A stretch of 64,000 bases of DNA from Sialis fuliginosa. Lineage: Eukaryota > Arthropoda > Insecta > Megaloptera > Sialidae. The stretch's first letter is position 1, and every line of letters begins with the position of its first letter. The notes under the pieces are model-generated. The model ran no database searches and had not been told where the DNA came from. It saw only the letters and a program-made list of their open reading frames with translations. The stretch lies in the NCBI GenBank assembly GCA_961205875.1, contig OY540813.1:17021001-17085000 (forward strand), read 5' to 3'. Shown piece by piece: positions 51,449 to 64,000 of the stretch. The position numbers were made by a program, and so were the translations under genes.

Positions 51449-51454
51449 ATTAAA
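51449..51454 (+). terminator. Candidate poly(A) signal of RPA3
   Basis: ATTAAA, the common variant of AATAAA, lies 19 bp downstream of the RPA3 stop codon. In AT-rich DNA such hexamers are frequent, so this is tentative. Confidence 0.3.
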
Positions 51455-51807
51455 TTTACAATGTTTACATTTGTCACTACCTATATTATATTATATTAAA
51501 ATAATTCTGTACTTTTTCAATGTTCGTTTATTTTACTATTTTCCAATGTATGATCTTATTTGTGTTATTATAATATAAACTATATTTATTTTGTAAATTT
51601 ACAAATTTTTTGTTAATAAAATAAACGAGTATGCTCTTATAACAATTAAAAAACAATACATTTTTGGCAAAACTAGTATAGTAGTTTTTGTCTACGGTGT
51701 TTTCATGGTTTGTCAACACATTACTTTAAACGCATTTATGATTTATGTCAGTTACTAAATGGTACTCAAACAAAGTAATGGTGTGTATGCAACTGCCAAT
51801 ACATTGT

Positions 51808-52976
51808 TATACAGAGTGGGGCAATAGTGTGTGGAAGTTCGATAACTCGTAGACCATAAAAGATAAAAAAATCATTCTAATGCAGATGTAAATTGCAGAT
51901 AAATGCACATATATAGAAATTATTTTCAAATATACAGGGTGCTACAAAAAAGTGTTGCACGCTTAAGGTAATTTTTTTTAAATGGAATGCCCTGAATATT
52001 TTTGCATATTTATCTTGGGATGTTTATTCATATCTAAAATATTAGCCCCATTTGATGTTCGGTTTAGACGTAATAATATTTTTTTCAAAAAAATTGACTT
52101 ACATTACGGCACTTAAAAATTCACCACTTCCGCGGTCGCAGTTTTGAAGACGAAATTAAATATGGACCTTATTGTAGGAGGTTGATGGGTGCTTTTGTTT
52201 AAATATCTTAGAGCCACCATGTACAGAGTGTTCAAAATTAATTTTCAAATTTTGATAACTTCAAAGTTATTTTTCTCAACTATTTCAAATGGAACACCCT
52301 ATATATTTTTTAACGATGTTATGTAAAATTACATAACGAACATTTTTTGTCAACACATCCTTATGGTTATTTGTAACCATTTTTGATTTATTGAACAAAA
52401 AGTACAAAATTCAACAATATTTACTAAAAAAAATGATTTTTTAAAAAATAAGATAAAACACCATGTACAGAGTGTGTTCATGTTGCCCATAAAAACAGCA
52501 TTTTATGTTTCTGTCTCGATTTCACACTGCGCATTAGTGAATTTATATGGTTGCAAATTATTTTGGTTATTTGTGTTCGATAAAATAATATAGCATTTGT
52601 TTGCTAGCTGAAAAAAATGCATGCTGTTTTTATGGGCAACATGAACACTCTGTAATGTAAAATGAACACACTGCAGTAATGTAAAAGTTTGAAAAAAATA
52701 TTATTACGTCTAAACCGAACATCAAATGGGGCTAATATTTTAGATATGAATAAACATCCCAAGAGAAGTGTTAAATATGCAAAAATATTCAGGGCATTCC
52801 ATTAAAAAAAAATTACCTTAAGCGTGCTACACATTTTTGTAGCACCCTGTATATTTGAAAATAATTTCTATGTATGTGCATTTATCTACAATTCACATCT
52901 GCATTAGAAAGATTTTTTTATCTTTTATGGTCTACGAGTTATCGAACTTCCACACACTATTGCCCCACCCTGTATA
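51808..52976. mobile_element. 1.17-kb foldback element with ~290-bp inverted arms
   Basis: Left arm 51808-~52096 and right arm ~52687-52976 are near-identical inverted copies, beginning TATACAG(A/G)GTGGGGCAATA. Inside the arms a second terminus-like motif TACAGGGTGCTACAAAA appears, and the centre has a further inverted pair (about 52459-52505 and 52618-52660, TGTTGCCCATAAAAACAGCA and complement). The whole is a nested palindrome with no coding capacity. TACAGGGTG-type ends are frequent in arthropod MITEs, but I cannot assign a superfamily. Confidence 0.85.
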
Positions 52977-55213
52977 GTGCCTGGCATACAGAACAAAAAG
53001 AAAAGAAGAGCTTACAGAAACATGGTTTATTGATTCGTAATTTAGATACAAAAGTAATGATGGTTTAAATGTTACATTTTGTGTTCTAACTGCCTACCAC
53101 CCTCGCAGGTACAGAGTCAACAGACAGATACGTTCTTTTTTTTTTCTGGCAGCGTTAACTGACTTATGCCGGGCCCTGTACTATTCTATTACTATTGTTT
53201 TAAATTTTCAATACTTAAAATAAAATATGAAATTAAATAAATCATTCCGTCTTTGAGGGTTTATTAAATCTTGTGTGTTATTAGCAAAATTGAGCCACAA
53301 TTATATGGAAATGTCATAGAAAAAGAAAGAGTGTACCAGTAGAATCATGGGAGAGTGTGTACTTTATACTGAAATAAAAATTTTGTATTTTGAAATAAAT
53401 GATGCATTCTATTACAAAATTAAATATTGCGCTCTTGTTGGAACACCCGCTACTATATATTTAATATTTAGTTATGAAATATAATTATTTAATTAATTTG
53501 AATTTTATCATATGCAATGTACTGGTAGTTGTATCATGCTACTGTTTGAGTACTTGTTAGTAAGTACATAAATCATATATTATGCGCTTAACTTAAGAAA
53601 CATGTTAACAATGACCCCAGAGCCAGGATTTTCAACAGGCCTCCTCCTGACAATTAAAAACTAAAGAAATCTCATTAACTTGCCGTGTCAAGCCCCTGGG
53701 CTAGAGCCCTGTCAGCCTCCCTGTGTAGGGGTCATGATGTTACCAATCAACCAAATTATGTAAATATCATGTGCAACATATACTCAAGTTTTGTCCATTT
53801 TTTAACAGTTTGATAACATGTTACAATTAACTTTAATGATTTAACCAGTATAAGAATTTTTAGTCCACAAATGGTTATGTCTTCGTCTGTGAAACTGGTA
53901 ATTTTAAGGACAGAAAAAAACGATGTTCTGACAATCTTAAAAATCTTTATTAAGATAACTTTAACATATATCTTTCTTTACTAAATTGTGAACAAAAATA
54001 ATTACAAAAAAGCATGTTAAAAAATCAGTTGACTGCAGCAAATATAAAAACCAGCATTTAATTGTGCATGACTATTTCAAAGCATAAAACATTGGACAGT
54101 TTCAAAAACAAATATTAACATTTTAAATTAAATTGTTTTGATAAAATATAAAACATGGTAAGAAATTATAAGACTGCGCTGAAATAATTATGATTGATAT
54201 TATAAGAATAGATTGTGAAAAAACTGCAAATTGAGTGTGAGGATTAGATGAAGTTACAGGTTTCAGCAGAGTCTCCACATCCTATCACGGGTCCCCAGAC
54301 TAGAATTGTTTTTTTTCAGTAAATTTGAATGACCTTTTTTTTGTCTTTCAGTAGAAAAAATTTTTTGTAGGAATGTTTGAATGACCTGTTTTTTAGGTAT
54401 TTCAATTTAAAATTTTAATTCGTAAATCAATCAATAATTGATATGGTGACCCTGGGTTTCAGAACCTGTTTCTTTTGGAAATACCAAAAGAAAAAGGTAC
54501 AAAGTAAGTAAGCAATCTCATAGACAGCATGTTACCAGTCAAGGGTTAATAATTTATCTTTTAAATAGATCATAATATAATGTAAGATACATCACAGAGT
54601 TGAATTGAAATAAAACACAATTTACAATCCCTTACCAGATTGTTTTTTAAGATGATTAAACAAGATATTTGAAATTCAGTCATTCTAGATAAGATTTTTA
54701 TTAAAAAATTCATGCACACTAATCAAATTATAATTTTTGTGCGGTTTAATGAAGAATCTATATACATAGTGGTAAATGTTATTGATACATTCTACAGATT
54801 TTCTTAAATGTGATGAAATGTGCTATACAGTCATAGTCCAAAGTAACGACAGCAGTTATTTTATGTTGAAATCATAAAATATGCCACTAAACAGATGTAA
54901 CTCCAAAGTAAGCAATGTTGGTTGAAAACAAACATAAAAAGCAACATAAGTCATAGTCGTAACTCAGGATACGACTATATCTACAATCAAGATAGTATTA
55001 AGTTGAGATGTACACATAAGTATTTGATTTCTCTATTAATAAAATAACATGATTCTAGAACAAATTGTGCATATGTTTTTATGTGCAAAGCAATAGTAAC
55101 TATTGTTATTAATTTGTGATGGGTATTTTTGTTCAAGAAAATTTATTCTAAAAATACTTCATTGTCTTTATGATTTCTTAAAATAATTTACATTGAGTCC
55201 ATATTTATTTAAA

Positions 55214-56797
55214 TTAGATTAATTCCTCCTGAAGTCTTTCAACAAATTTAATCGGTATACCTAATTTTAAGAGCGAAGATTTTTGTTCATATTTTAGTTT
55301 TGGTATATAAAATAACACTGCTTCCCAACACATTTCACTTAATTTGGGTATATGTATCCAAGCCGAGTATAAACTGTCTGTTCTTTCTACTCTTTGTTGT
55401 CCATTATGTCTTCTATTATTATAAAGACCACCAAAAACATACATTTTTCCTTGGGGATTTATACATGCTGAATGAAAACAAACTGGTGTTTTCAATGCTT
55501 TGTTTGAAATTATTGTCCAGTTCATGGTTTCCATATCCAGCCTCCAAAAATCATTGTGAATTTTATTAGATTCGCATCCTCCTATTATGTATACATTTAA
55601 TTTATTATTTTCACTTTTATATGAAGCACAACCATGGCACATTCTTTTTGGGGGACAATGATTAGAATTCGATTTAATTAATTCCCACACAAACGTATTT
55701 AAGTCAAATACAGGTAATTCTCTAAAATCAAAAACTTTTTCGCCATTCCCCCCACCAAAAACAAATATTTTAGAATCGCATAAAATAACTTCATGTCTGT
55801 AACGTTCTTCTGGTCTGAACTGATGTCTTCTAATATTTCTTGGTTCGATTAAATACCATTTCCTTTCTTTTAAATCTAATCTGTAAGTTATAAGAATAGG
55901 TTTCAAAAATTAAACAATGAAATAAAAGGCATTAATTGGTAATAAATGAGCCTGTGTAAATACGTGGAGAGCTAAAAAAACTTGGAAAATTTGTGTTATA
56001 AAAATACCTCTACATTCACACAAATTCCAGACATTCTTTTTGAAAAATATAGCAACTTGAGTAAAGTAAATAGAACATGCATATATCTAATTTGAACGTA
56101 TTAACACTCGGATTCTGGTGTGTTCTCAGCTTTAAATGTATTAAAATTTGAAAATTGAACTATTACCTGTGTATATCTGAACTGTAAAGAAAACCAGTTG
56201 TCCCACCATATGTATACAATGATTGATTGTAGTATACTATTGCTTGTCCATACATTGGATCTGGTTCTTCACCACGAGGTTCAGCTAACCTTAAATTTTC
56301 AAACTCTGTAGGGTTGTTTAGATTAAACATATAAATGTTATTTGTTGTTACTCTGCCAAATGGAATACCGGTTCCACCATGTGCCTGTTGAAAATAGTAG
56401 TATATTTTGACTTTCACTGAATGATAGCAATTTTAATTTATGTGTTATAAGTGTAAATATTTACCAATAATGTTCTTCCATCATATAAAATTGCTGCAGA
56501 AGCTACTTCTTCTGGGAAAATTGTATATGGATAACGTTTCCATATTCGAGTAGCAAAGTTAAATCTCCATATTTCAAAATATAAGTTTTCATCACTTCCA
56601 TTTGCACAATAGCCTCCATACAAATATAAATTTTTATCATCACATACTATACGATGACCACTCCGAGCAGATGGAGCTGGATGTTTAGATGGTTTAAATG
56701 GGCGAACTTTTTCAAAGATGTATTTTTTAAATTTGTATATATTTTTAGTATTCGACTCCATTTCATTTTTCAAATAATGAGGAAGTGAAAGTCCCAT
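55214..56797 (-). CDS. KLHDC10: Kelch-repeat protein, KLHDC10/slim-like
   Basis: Six-bladed kelch propeller protein. In animals KLHDC10 acts as a substrate receptor for Cullin-2 ubiquitin ligases and modulates ASK1 stress signalling; the fly homologue is slim. Coding exons 56797-56465, 56384-56167 and 55880-55214 join in frame (phases 0 and 2) to give 405 residues, near the family length. Kelch signatures appear in order: LYLYGGY (about residue 57), AHGGTG (112), YTYGGTTG (168), VFGGGNG (224), YIIGGC (about 280) and YVFGGL (about 327), each followed by a Trp-containing strand. RPEERYRHE (about 206) matches the KLHDC10 block before the fourth blade. The C-terminus (CWEAVLFYIPKL, then LLKLGIPIKFVERL) fits the BC-box-like tail of the family. 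Introns are only about 80 and 290 bp. Start could be Met1 or Met13; the first is used because an in-frame stop lies just upstream. Located between RPA3 and RPB6, same strand as RPB6. Confidence 0.93.
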
Positions 56798-57423
56798 TAC
56801 TTTATTACGATTAACTATAAATGAATATTTTTAATGAATACAATTTATTGCAGTCCATTTTCTACATTTAGAACAACGATTGACTTTTAGGTTATATTTA
56901 CTACCCTTCGTATCCAATAACTTTTTTTATCATCCACAGAAATGGAATTTTCTGTACCATCATCTAAGATTTATTCTTATTTACCTATGTGGATGTATGA
57001 AAATAGTTCATTTGAATATGTACTTTCATTAAATGTCAAAATATCTTAACGTTTAACATATCGGCAATCGGCCATATGATTTATATTGACATTTGAGTAA
57101 CTCAGTTGACAATTTAAGTACATACCTATATTATTATTTGTTTAACTTTATGTTGAATTATGTACTAATTTTTGTACCAAAATATTATTGATTAGCAAAT
57201 AAAATCATTCGAATTTTTGTTTTCGTTTACGTAATGAATTAATGAACCAAAAAAAATTTTTTTGTTTCTCCTATTTAATTAATTGCAAATAAAATATATG
57301 TATATAAAATTTTGTACAAAACACAGTAATAAAGTCATGATAAATATGTGCAAACACAGAATAATAAATCTGTGTACACTATTAATTGTGGTACACACAT
57401 TTAAAATATAGTTGCCAATATCT

Positions 57424-57549
57424 ATGGATCTTGGCTTCTGGGTGTAAGCCGCGATGATTTGGTCGTGTTAACGGCCGTTTCGTCACACATTGCAATGGAC
57501 ATATTCTCACTCTTCTAAAAGTGCACTACACCCAGAAGTCAAGAACCAT
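57424..57549. mobile_element. Short TIR element (~126 bp)
   Basis: Left end ATGGATCTTGGCTTCTGGGT and right end ACCCAGAAGTCAAGAACCAT are inverted copies of ~25 bp; the centre is GC-richer than its surroundings. MITE-like, family unknown. Confidence 0.55.
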
Positions 57550-57781
57550 ATTACGATCACTACAGAAGCTTCAAGACTTGTATATGGCAATACTTAAATA
57601 CCTATTATACTAATTTAAAATGTTTTTGATAAATTTTACATAATATCCCAATGTATACATATTCATTCTTCATCACAGAAGTAGAAAGAGAAAAATCTAA
57701 ATTATTTAATATTCCATATAAATAAAATAAATATGATTTACTTGATTTAAAACAACACATACATTATCAGTTTTAAAATAT

Positions 57782-57787
57782 TTTATT
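57782..57787 (-). terminator. Candidate poly(A) signal of RPB6
   Basis: AATAAA on the minus strand, about 57 bp downstream of the RPB6 stop codon, a normal spacing for an insect 3' UTR. Other AT-rich near-matches lie nearby. Confidence 0.4.
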
Positions 57788-57843
57788 TAAAAATATACAT
57801 AAAATAAAAATAAAATAACATTAATAAATTTATAATTCAATAT

Positions 57844-58748
57844 TTAATGATCTATGATTATAAGTTCATCAATTCCCCAATCTTCATAGGAGTTATCTGG
57901 TAAATATCTTCTAATAATGATTGGTATTTTTCTTTGTTTTAATTCCTTCATAGCTATTTGTAATGGATCTGTTTCTCCTTCCAGTTCAACCATTACTGGT
58001 GCACACATTGATATTTGTAATGCCCTTGTTCCTAACACTCTTGCTCTTTCATATCTAAAAAATAATTGTTAACCTATTCACTATTGCAATTTATATAATA
58101 AAAATAGTGTTTGGTAACTCGAATGTAACAACATACATGTTATAAAAATGTGTTAGTACTTTTGATACTATACATATATCCCTGACATTGTTGTGATTTT
58201 ATTTTCATTAATATTATTAGGACACCCGAAAAACAATAGTATCAAAAGTCTGAGGGTATGTTTTTATGGCCAAGCCATGCTATTTTAAAACAGCTTAACT
58301 TCTAATTTTACCACATAAGATTGTTCTAACTAAGAACTATTAATTTACTATGTACTTCATTCGAAGTTTCTTAATATGTATTTTTTAAATGTTTGCAACG
58401 GTTTAATTAAGCTAAATGTTGTCTTACTTTGTCATATATTTTGTTGTTATACGCTTATTTTTTGGTACACCTCCACCAGCTTGGCCCGGTTGCAGTAAGT
58501 CTAAATTTTCACCTTCATCCTATAAAATGATTAATGTTAAACATTTACATTATTAAACTTGTGTTTTTATTAATTACCTCAGGTTGTTCTAATTCTTCAA
58601 TATTATCGTCTTCTACATCATCTTCAAAATCGTCTTGAACACTACAAATTAATATGATATAATTAATATATACAAAGATTTACAAAGTAATAATTCGTTT
58701 TGGTAATAGATACACATACTCATCGCCATCAAAATCTTCGTCAGCCAT
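57844..58748 (-). CDS. RPB6: DNA-directed RNA polymerases I, II and III subunit RPABC2 (RPB6)
   Basis: Shared small subunit of all three nuclear RNA polymerases; it helps assemble the clamp/foot around the largest subunit. Four exons, 58748-58720, 58641-58578, 58519-58428 and 58054-57844, splice in frame to 131 residues, the length usual in insects (human about 127). The first ~35 residues are Asp/Glu-rich ([10 protein letters not shown]...), as is typical. The conserved RPB6 core follows: [20 protein letters not shown], then [20 protein letters not shown], and the C-terminus [18 protein letters not shown]. All introns are short with clean GT..AG ends. The start codon context AAAAATGG is good. 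An AATAAA on the minus strand (57787-57782) follows the stop by about 55 bp. Recognition is very secure. Confidence 0.97.
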
Positions 58749-59049
58749 TTTTATAATTATAAAATATAAATCTTTGTAAGTGTTTTTATTTCTGAATAAT
58801 TTAAAATAGTAAAAACGTGATGAAAATAAGAACGTTCAGGAAGTATTGAAAATTTAACCTCAATAAACAATACAACAGCAACTACGTAATAAACTTTTGA
58901 TAGCATTTACAAGAAGGAAACATCACGGAAACATATACAACAAATATAAAACTTAGTTCCTTTTTAATAAATCAAAAGTTCCTTCCTTCTAGGTGGCTAC
59001 ACGGGGGTGTCACTCTAGTGGTAAAATTGGAAACACAGTTTGACATTAA

Positions 59050-59132
59050 CGGGTGTAGGGATCTCAGGGGCATGGGCGGTAAGGGGATGCCGGGTGTGGG
59101 GATCTCAGACGTATGAGAGGTAAGAGGAAGTG
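59050..59132. repeat. Two-copy ~41-bp GC-rich tandem repeat
   Basis: Two adjacent diverged units start GGGTGTAGGGATCTCAG and GGGTGTGGGGATCTCAG and share a GG(T/G)AAG-rich tail. The block stands out by its G+C content and lies about 300 bp from the divergent RPB6 start, so it could be promoter-proximal or a transposon remnant. Confidence 0.55.
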
Positions 59133-59459
59133 TCTTGCACAACAGTACAACGTTGATAAAATTTTGCAACGATGTAAAAAGTTTAGACATGAAGGAAGAT
59201 GCGAAGTATTCTAAAATGGCGTATAGAACTTCGGAAAGTGTATCGTTTGCAAAACGTTGACGTTATTTTTTAATATTAATGTAAGTATTTAATTATTATT
59301 AGTTTTTCTATTACATATGACTGATTTGCTTCTTTATTTTAATTTATGTGTTGAGATACAACTTTGAATTGAACTTGTTTTTATTAAAAACAAGTATAAA
59401 TATTTTTATGCTAATAATTAAACTTATAATTTAATGAAATTTATTCTTCACTTTACAGA

Positions 59460-59514
59460 CACTACATACATCATATTTCCTGATCTTGAAGATAAAGAAA
59501 CATTAAGAATATTG
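59460..59514 (+). other. Candidate small exon between RPB6 and the zinc-finger gene
   Basis: Bracketed by a CTTTACAG acceptor and a GTATGT donor, this 55-bp stretch is open in one frame (TTYIIFPDLEDKETLRIL). A GTAAGT donor at about 59280 could end a preceding exon, but that upstream piece has no long open frame. It may be part of a 5' UTR, a non-coding RNA, or chance. No product is recognised. Confidence 0.25.
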
Positions 59515-59565
59515 GTATGTACTCAAGTTTGATGTGTTTTTATAATTAAGGCTCAAGTCCGACTA

Positions 59566-59703
59566 GCCACTTCCAGCAACTAAAATATGGCTCAATGTTA
59601 CCAAGTAACAGCCAGTGACAGTATGCCTTCAAAACTCGACTTCAGTTTGTATTCAACTTCGAGGCATTTTTTAGTGACTTGAAGTGTCTGAGTTGAGCCT
59701 AAC
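59566..59703. mobile_element. Short MITE-like inverted repeat
   Basis: TTAAGGCTCAAGTCC at the left and the complementary GACTTGAAG...TTGAGCCTAA at the right form imperfect ~45-bp arms of a ~138-bp element, with no coding capacity. Family not recognised. Confidence 0.5.
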
Positions 59704-60073
59704 TTACGAGAACTAGCACCTTTGAAATATCAGGAAAACTAACATGTTTAACATATTTTAAAGAAAATTAACATGTTTAAAATATGCAGTGAGTTATCAA
59801 AAATGTTAGGTAACGTGGTGAGAAATAAAATGTGCTAATTTTTATGGCAAAATATCATACATGCTAGTTTTCGTAAGGAATAAAACGTGCTAGTCTTAAT
59901 AACGCAATTGATATAATGTAATATTGTACTTGAAATATATAAATTTTATGAATTAAGTGTAAAAAAATGTAAATCAAGTAATTTGTCATAGTTAATAAAC
60001 ATTAATTAAAACAATTTTGTATTTTTATTTCATTAATCTTAACGTAAGAATATTTTATTTATTCCTTAATAAT

Positions 60074-60162
60074 CCGTGATGTTTTATTGTGTCTGACATA
60101 ATTTGTGCATTTAATTTTTTGTACAATAAAAAATATTGTTTGACATAATAAAACATCATGGG
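60074..60162. repeat. Small inverted repeat
   Basis: GTGATGTTTTATTGTGTC and its near-complement GACATAATAAAACATCA, about 25 bp each, flank ~40 bp of AT-rich DNA. It could be a MITE remnant or a hairpin in the 5' flank of the zinc-finger gene. Confidence 0.4.
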
Positions 60163-60481
60163 TTGTATAGGTTAGATTTAATTCCAATAAACAGAAAACA
60201 TATGTGGATTTCAAATATTCGTATACTGGTACATGATTGGTTCAGAGTATATATATACCCAACCAATCAGAACCGTCGCACCTCTTAATGTCAAACGATG
60301 TTTCCAGTAAAATAACGTTGAGTGTCGCTTCTGTATATTTATTATTCTGTGGGTGGCTATTTTTATATCTATGGCATAAGGAACTTTTATTTTCTCTCTT
60401 GTACTCTGTCTACAAAACGTCAAAAAGATTAAACGTTTGTGTATTCTCGATTGGTATGTTTTTATTATAAATTTAAATATT

Positions 60482-64000
<3,519 letters not shown>

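Larger units (their letters stand above)
51431..55213. other. Intergenic region RPA3 / KLHDC10
   Basis: The two genes converge here, so 3' UTRs lie at the edges. It contains the 1.17-kb foldback and otherwise AT-rich DNA. A GC-richer stretch at 53629-53734 starts and ends with ATGACCCC/GGGGTCAT and may be another short element. No gene recognised. Confidence 0.55.
56798..57843. other. Intergenic region KLHDC10 / RPB6
   Basis: About 1 kb between the RPB6 stop and the KLHDC10 start, both genes on the minus strand, so it holds the RPB6 3' UTR and the KLHDC10 promoter. A short foldback element lies at about 57424-57549. No other gene seen. Confidence 0.55.
58749..60481. other. Divergent intergenic region RPB6 / zinc-finger gene
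   Basis: About 1.7 kb holding both promoters, the two-copy GC-rich repeat, a candidate small exon, a MITE and a small hairpin. No protein-coding gene is recognised within it. Confidence 0.6.

Noticed and set aside
53629-53734. Possible short element with ATGACCCC ends
   Set aside because: Inverted match is only about 8 bp and no target duplication is visible.
54280-54455. Possible hAT element (GGGTCCCC...GTGACCCTGG)
   Set aside because: The ends do not match well and flanks share no 8-bp duplication.
55300-55569. 89-codon plus-strand open frame
   Set aside because: Shadow of the kelch gene's third exon.

Overview
This is a very AT-rich eukaryotic window that reads as insect nuclear DNA. 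It has small exons with GT..AG introns, abundant terminal-inverted-repeat elements, a Ttd14-family gene (first described in Drosophila), and a zinc-finger gene with a ZAD domain, a domain typical of insects. I cannot name the species. A hemipteran or other AT-rich insect is a guess from the feel of the repeats, not a proof.

Layout. Bases 1-37568 hold almost no recognisable coding sequence. They are a sea of AT-rich DNA studded with MITEs and foldback elements, probably intron or 3' flank of Ttd14. Three minus-strand exons of a Ttd14-like P-loop ATPase gene lie at 50225-50180, 44756-44689 and 37606-37569, so the gene spreads over more than 12.6 kb and runs on beyond what I can see. From 50.2 kb the window becomes gene-dense: RPA3 (+, 50781-51430), a KLHDC10/slim-like kelch protein (-, 56797-55214), RNA polymerase subunit RPB6 (-, 58748-57844), and a ZAD-C2H2 zinc-finger gene (+, 60482 to beyond 64000, at least ten fingers). 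Every exon junction I assigned keeps the reading frame.

Genes together. Ttd14 and RPA3 are head-to-head with 555 bp between start codons; an E2F-type site on the RPA3 side fits a replication gene. KLHDC10 and RPB6 are in tandem on the minus strand, and RPB6 and the zinc-finger gene are divergent. They look like ordinary housekeeping neighbours and I see no pathway-level cluster.

Mobile DNA. At least six short non-autonomous elements have 8-bp target-site duplications typical of hAT transposons; two of these are a shared family with different duplications. Others are hairpin-type MITEs, some nested inside one another. The largest are a 1.17-kb foldback at 51808-52976 and a 1.13-kb nested foldback at 29290-30415. 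No transposase, rRNA, tRNA or CRISPR array was seen. I did not find a convincing novel biological system. The most useful leads are the hidden tiny Ttd14 exons, a diverged duplicated sequence at 0.4 and 21.2 kb, and a few isolated GC-richer candidate exons.
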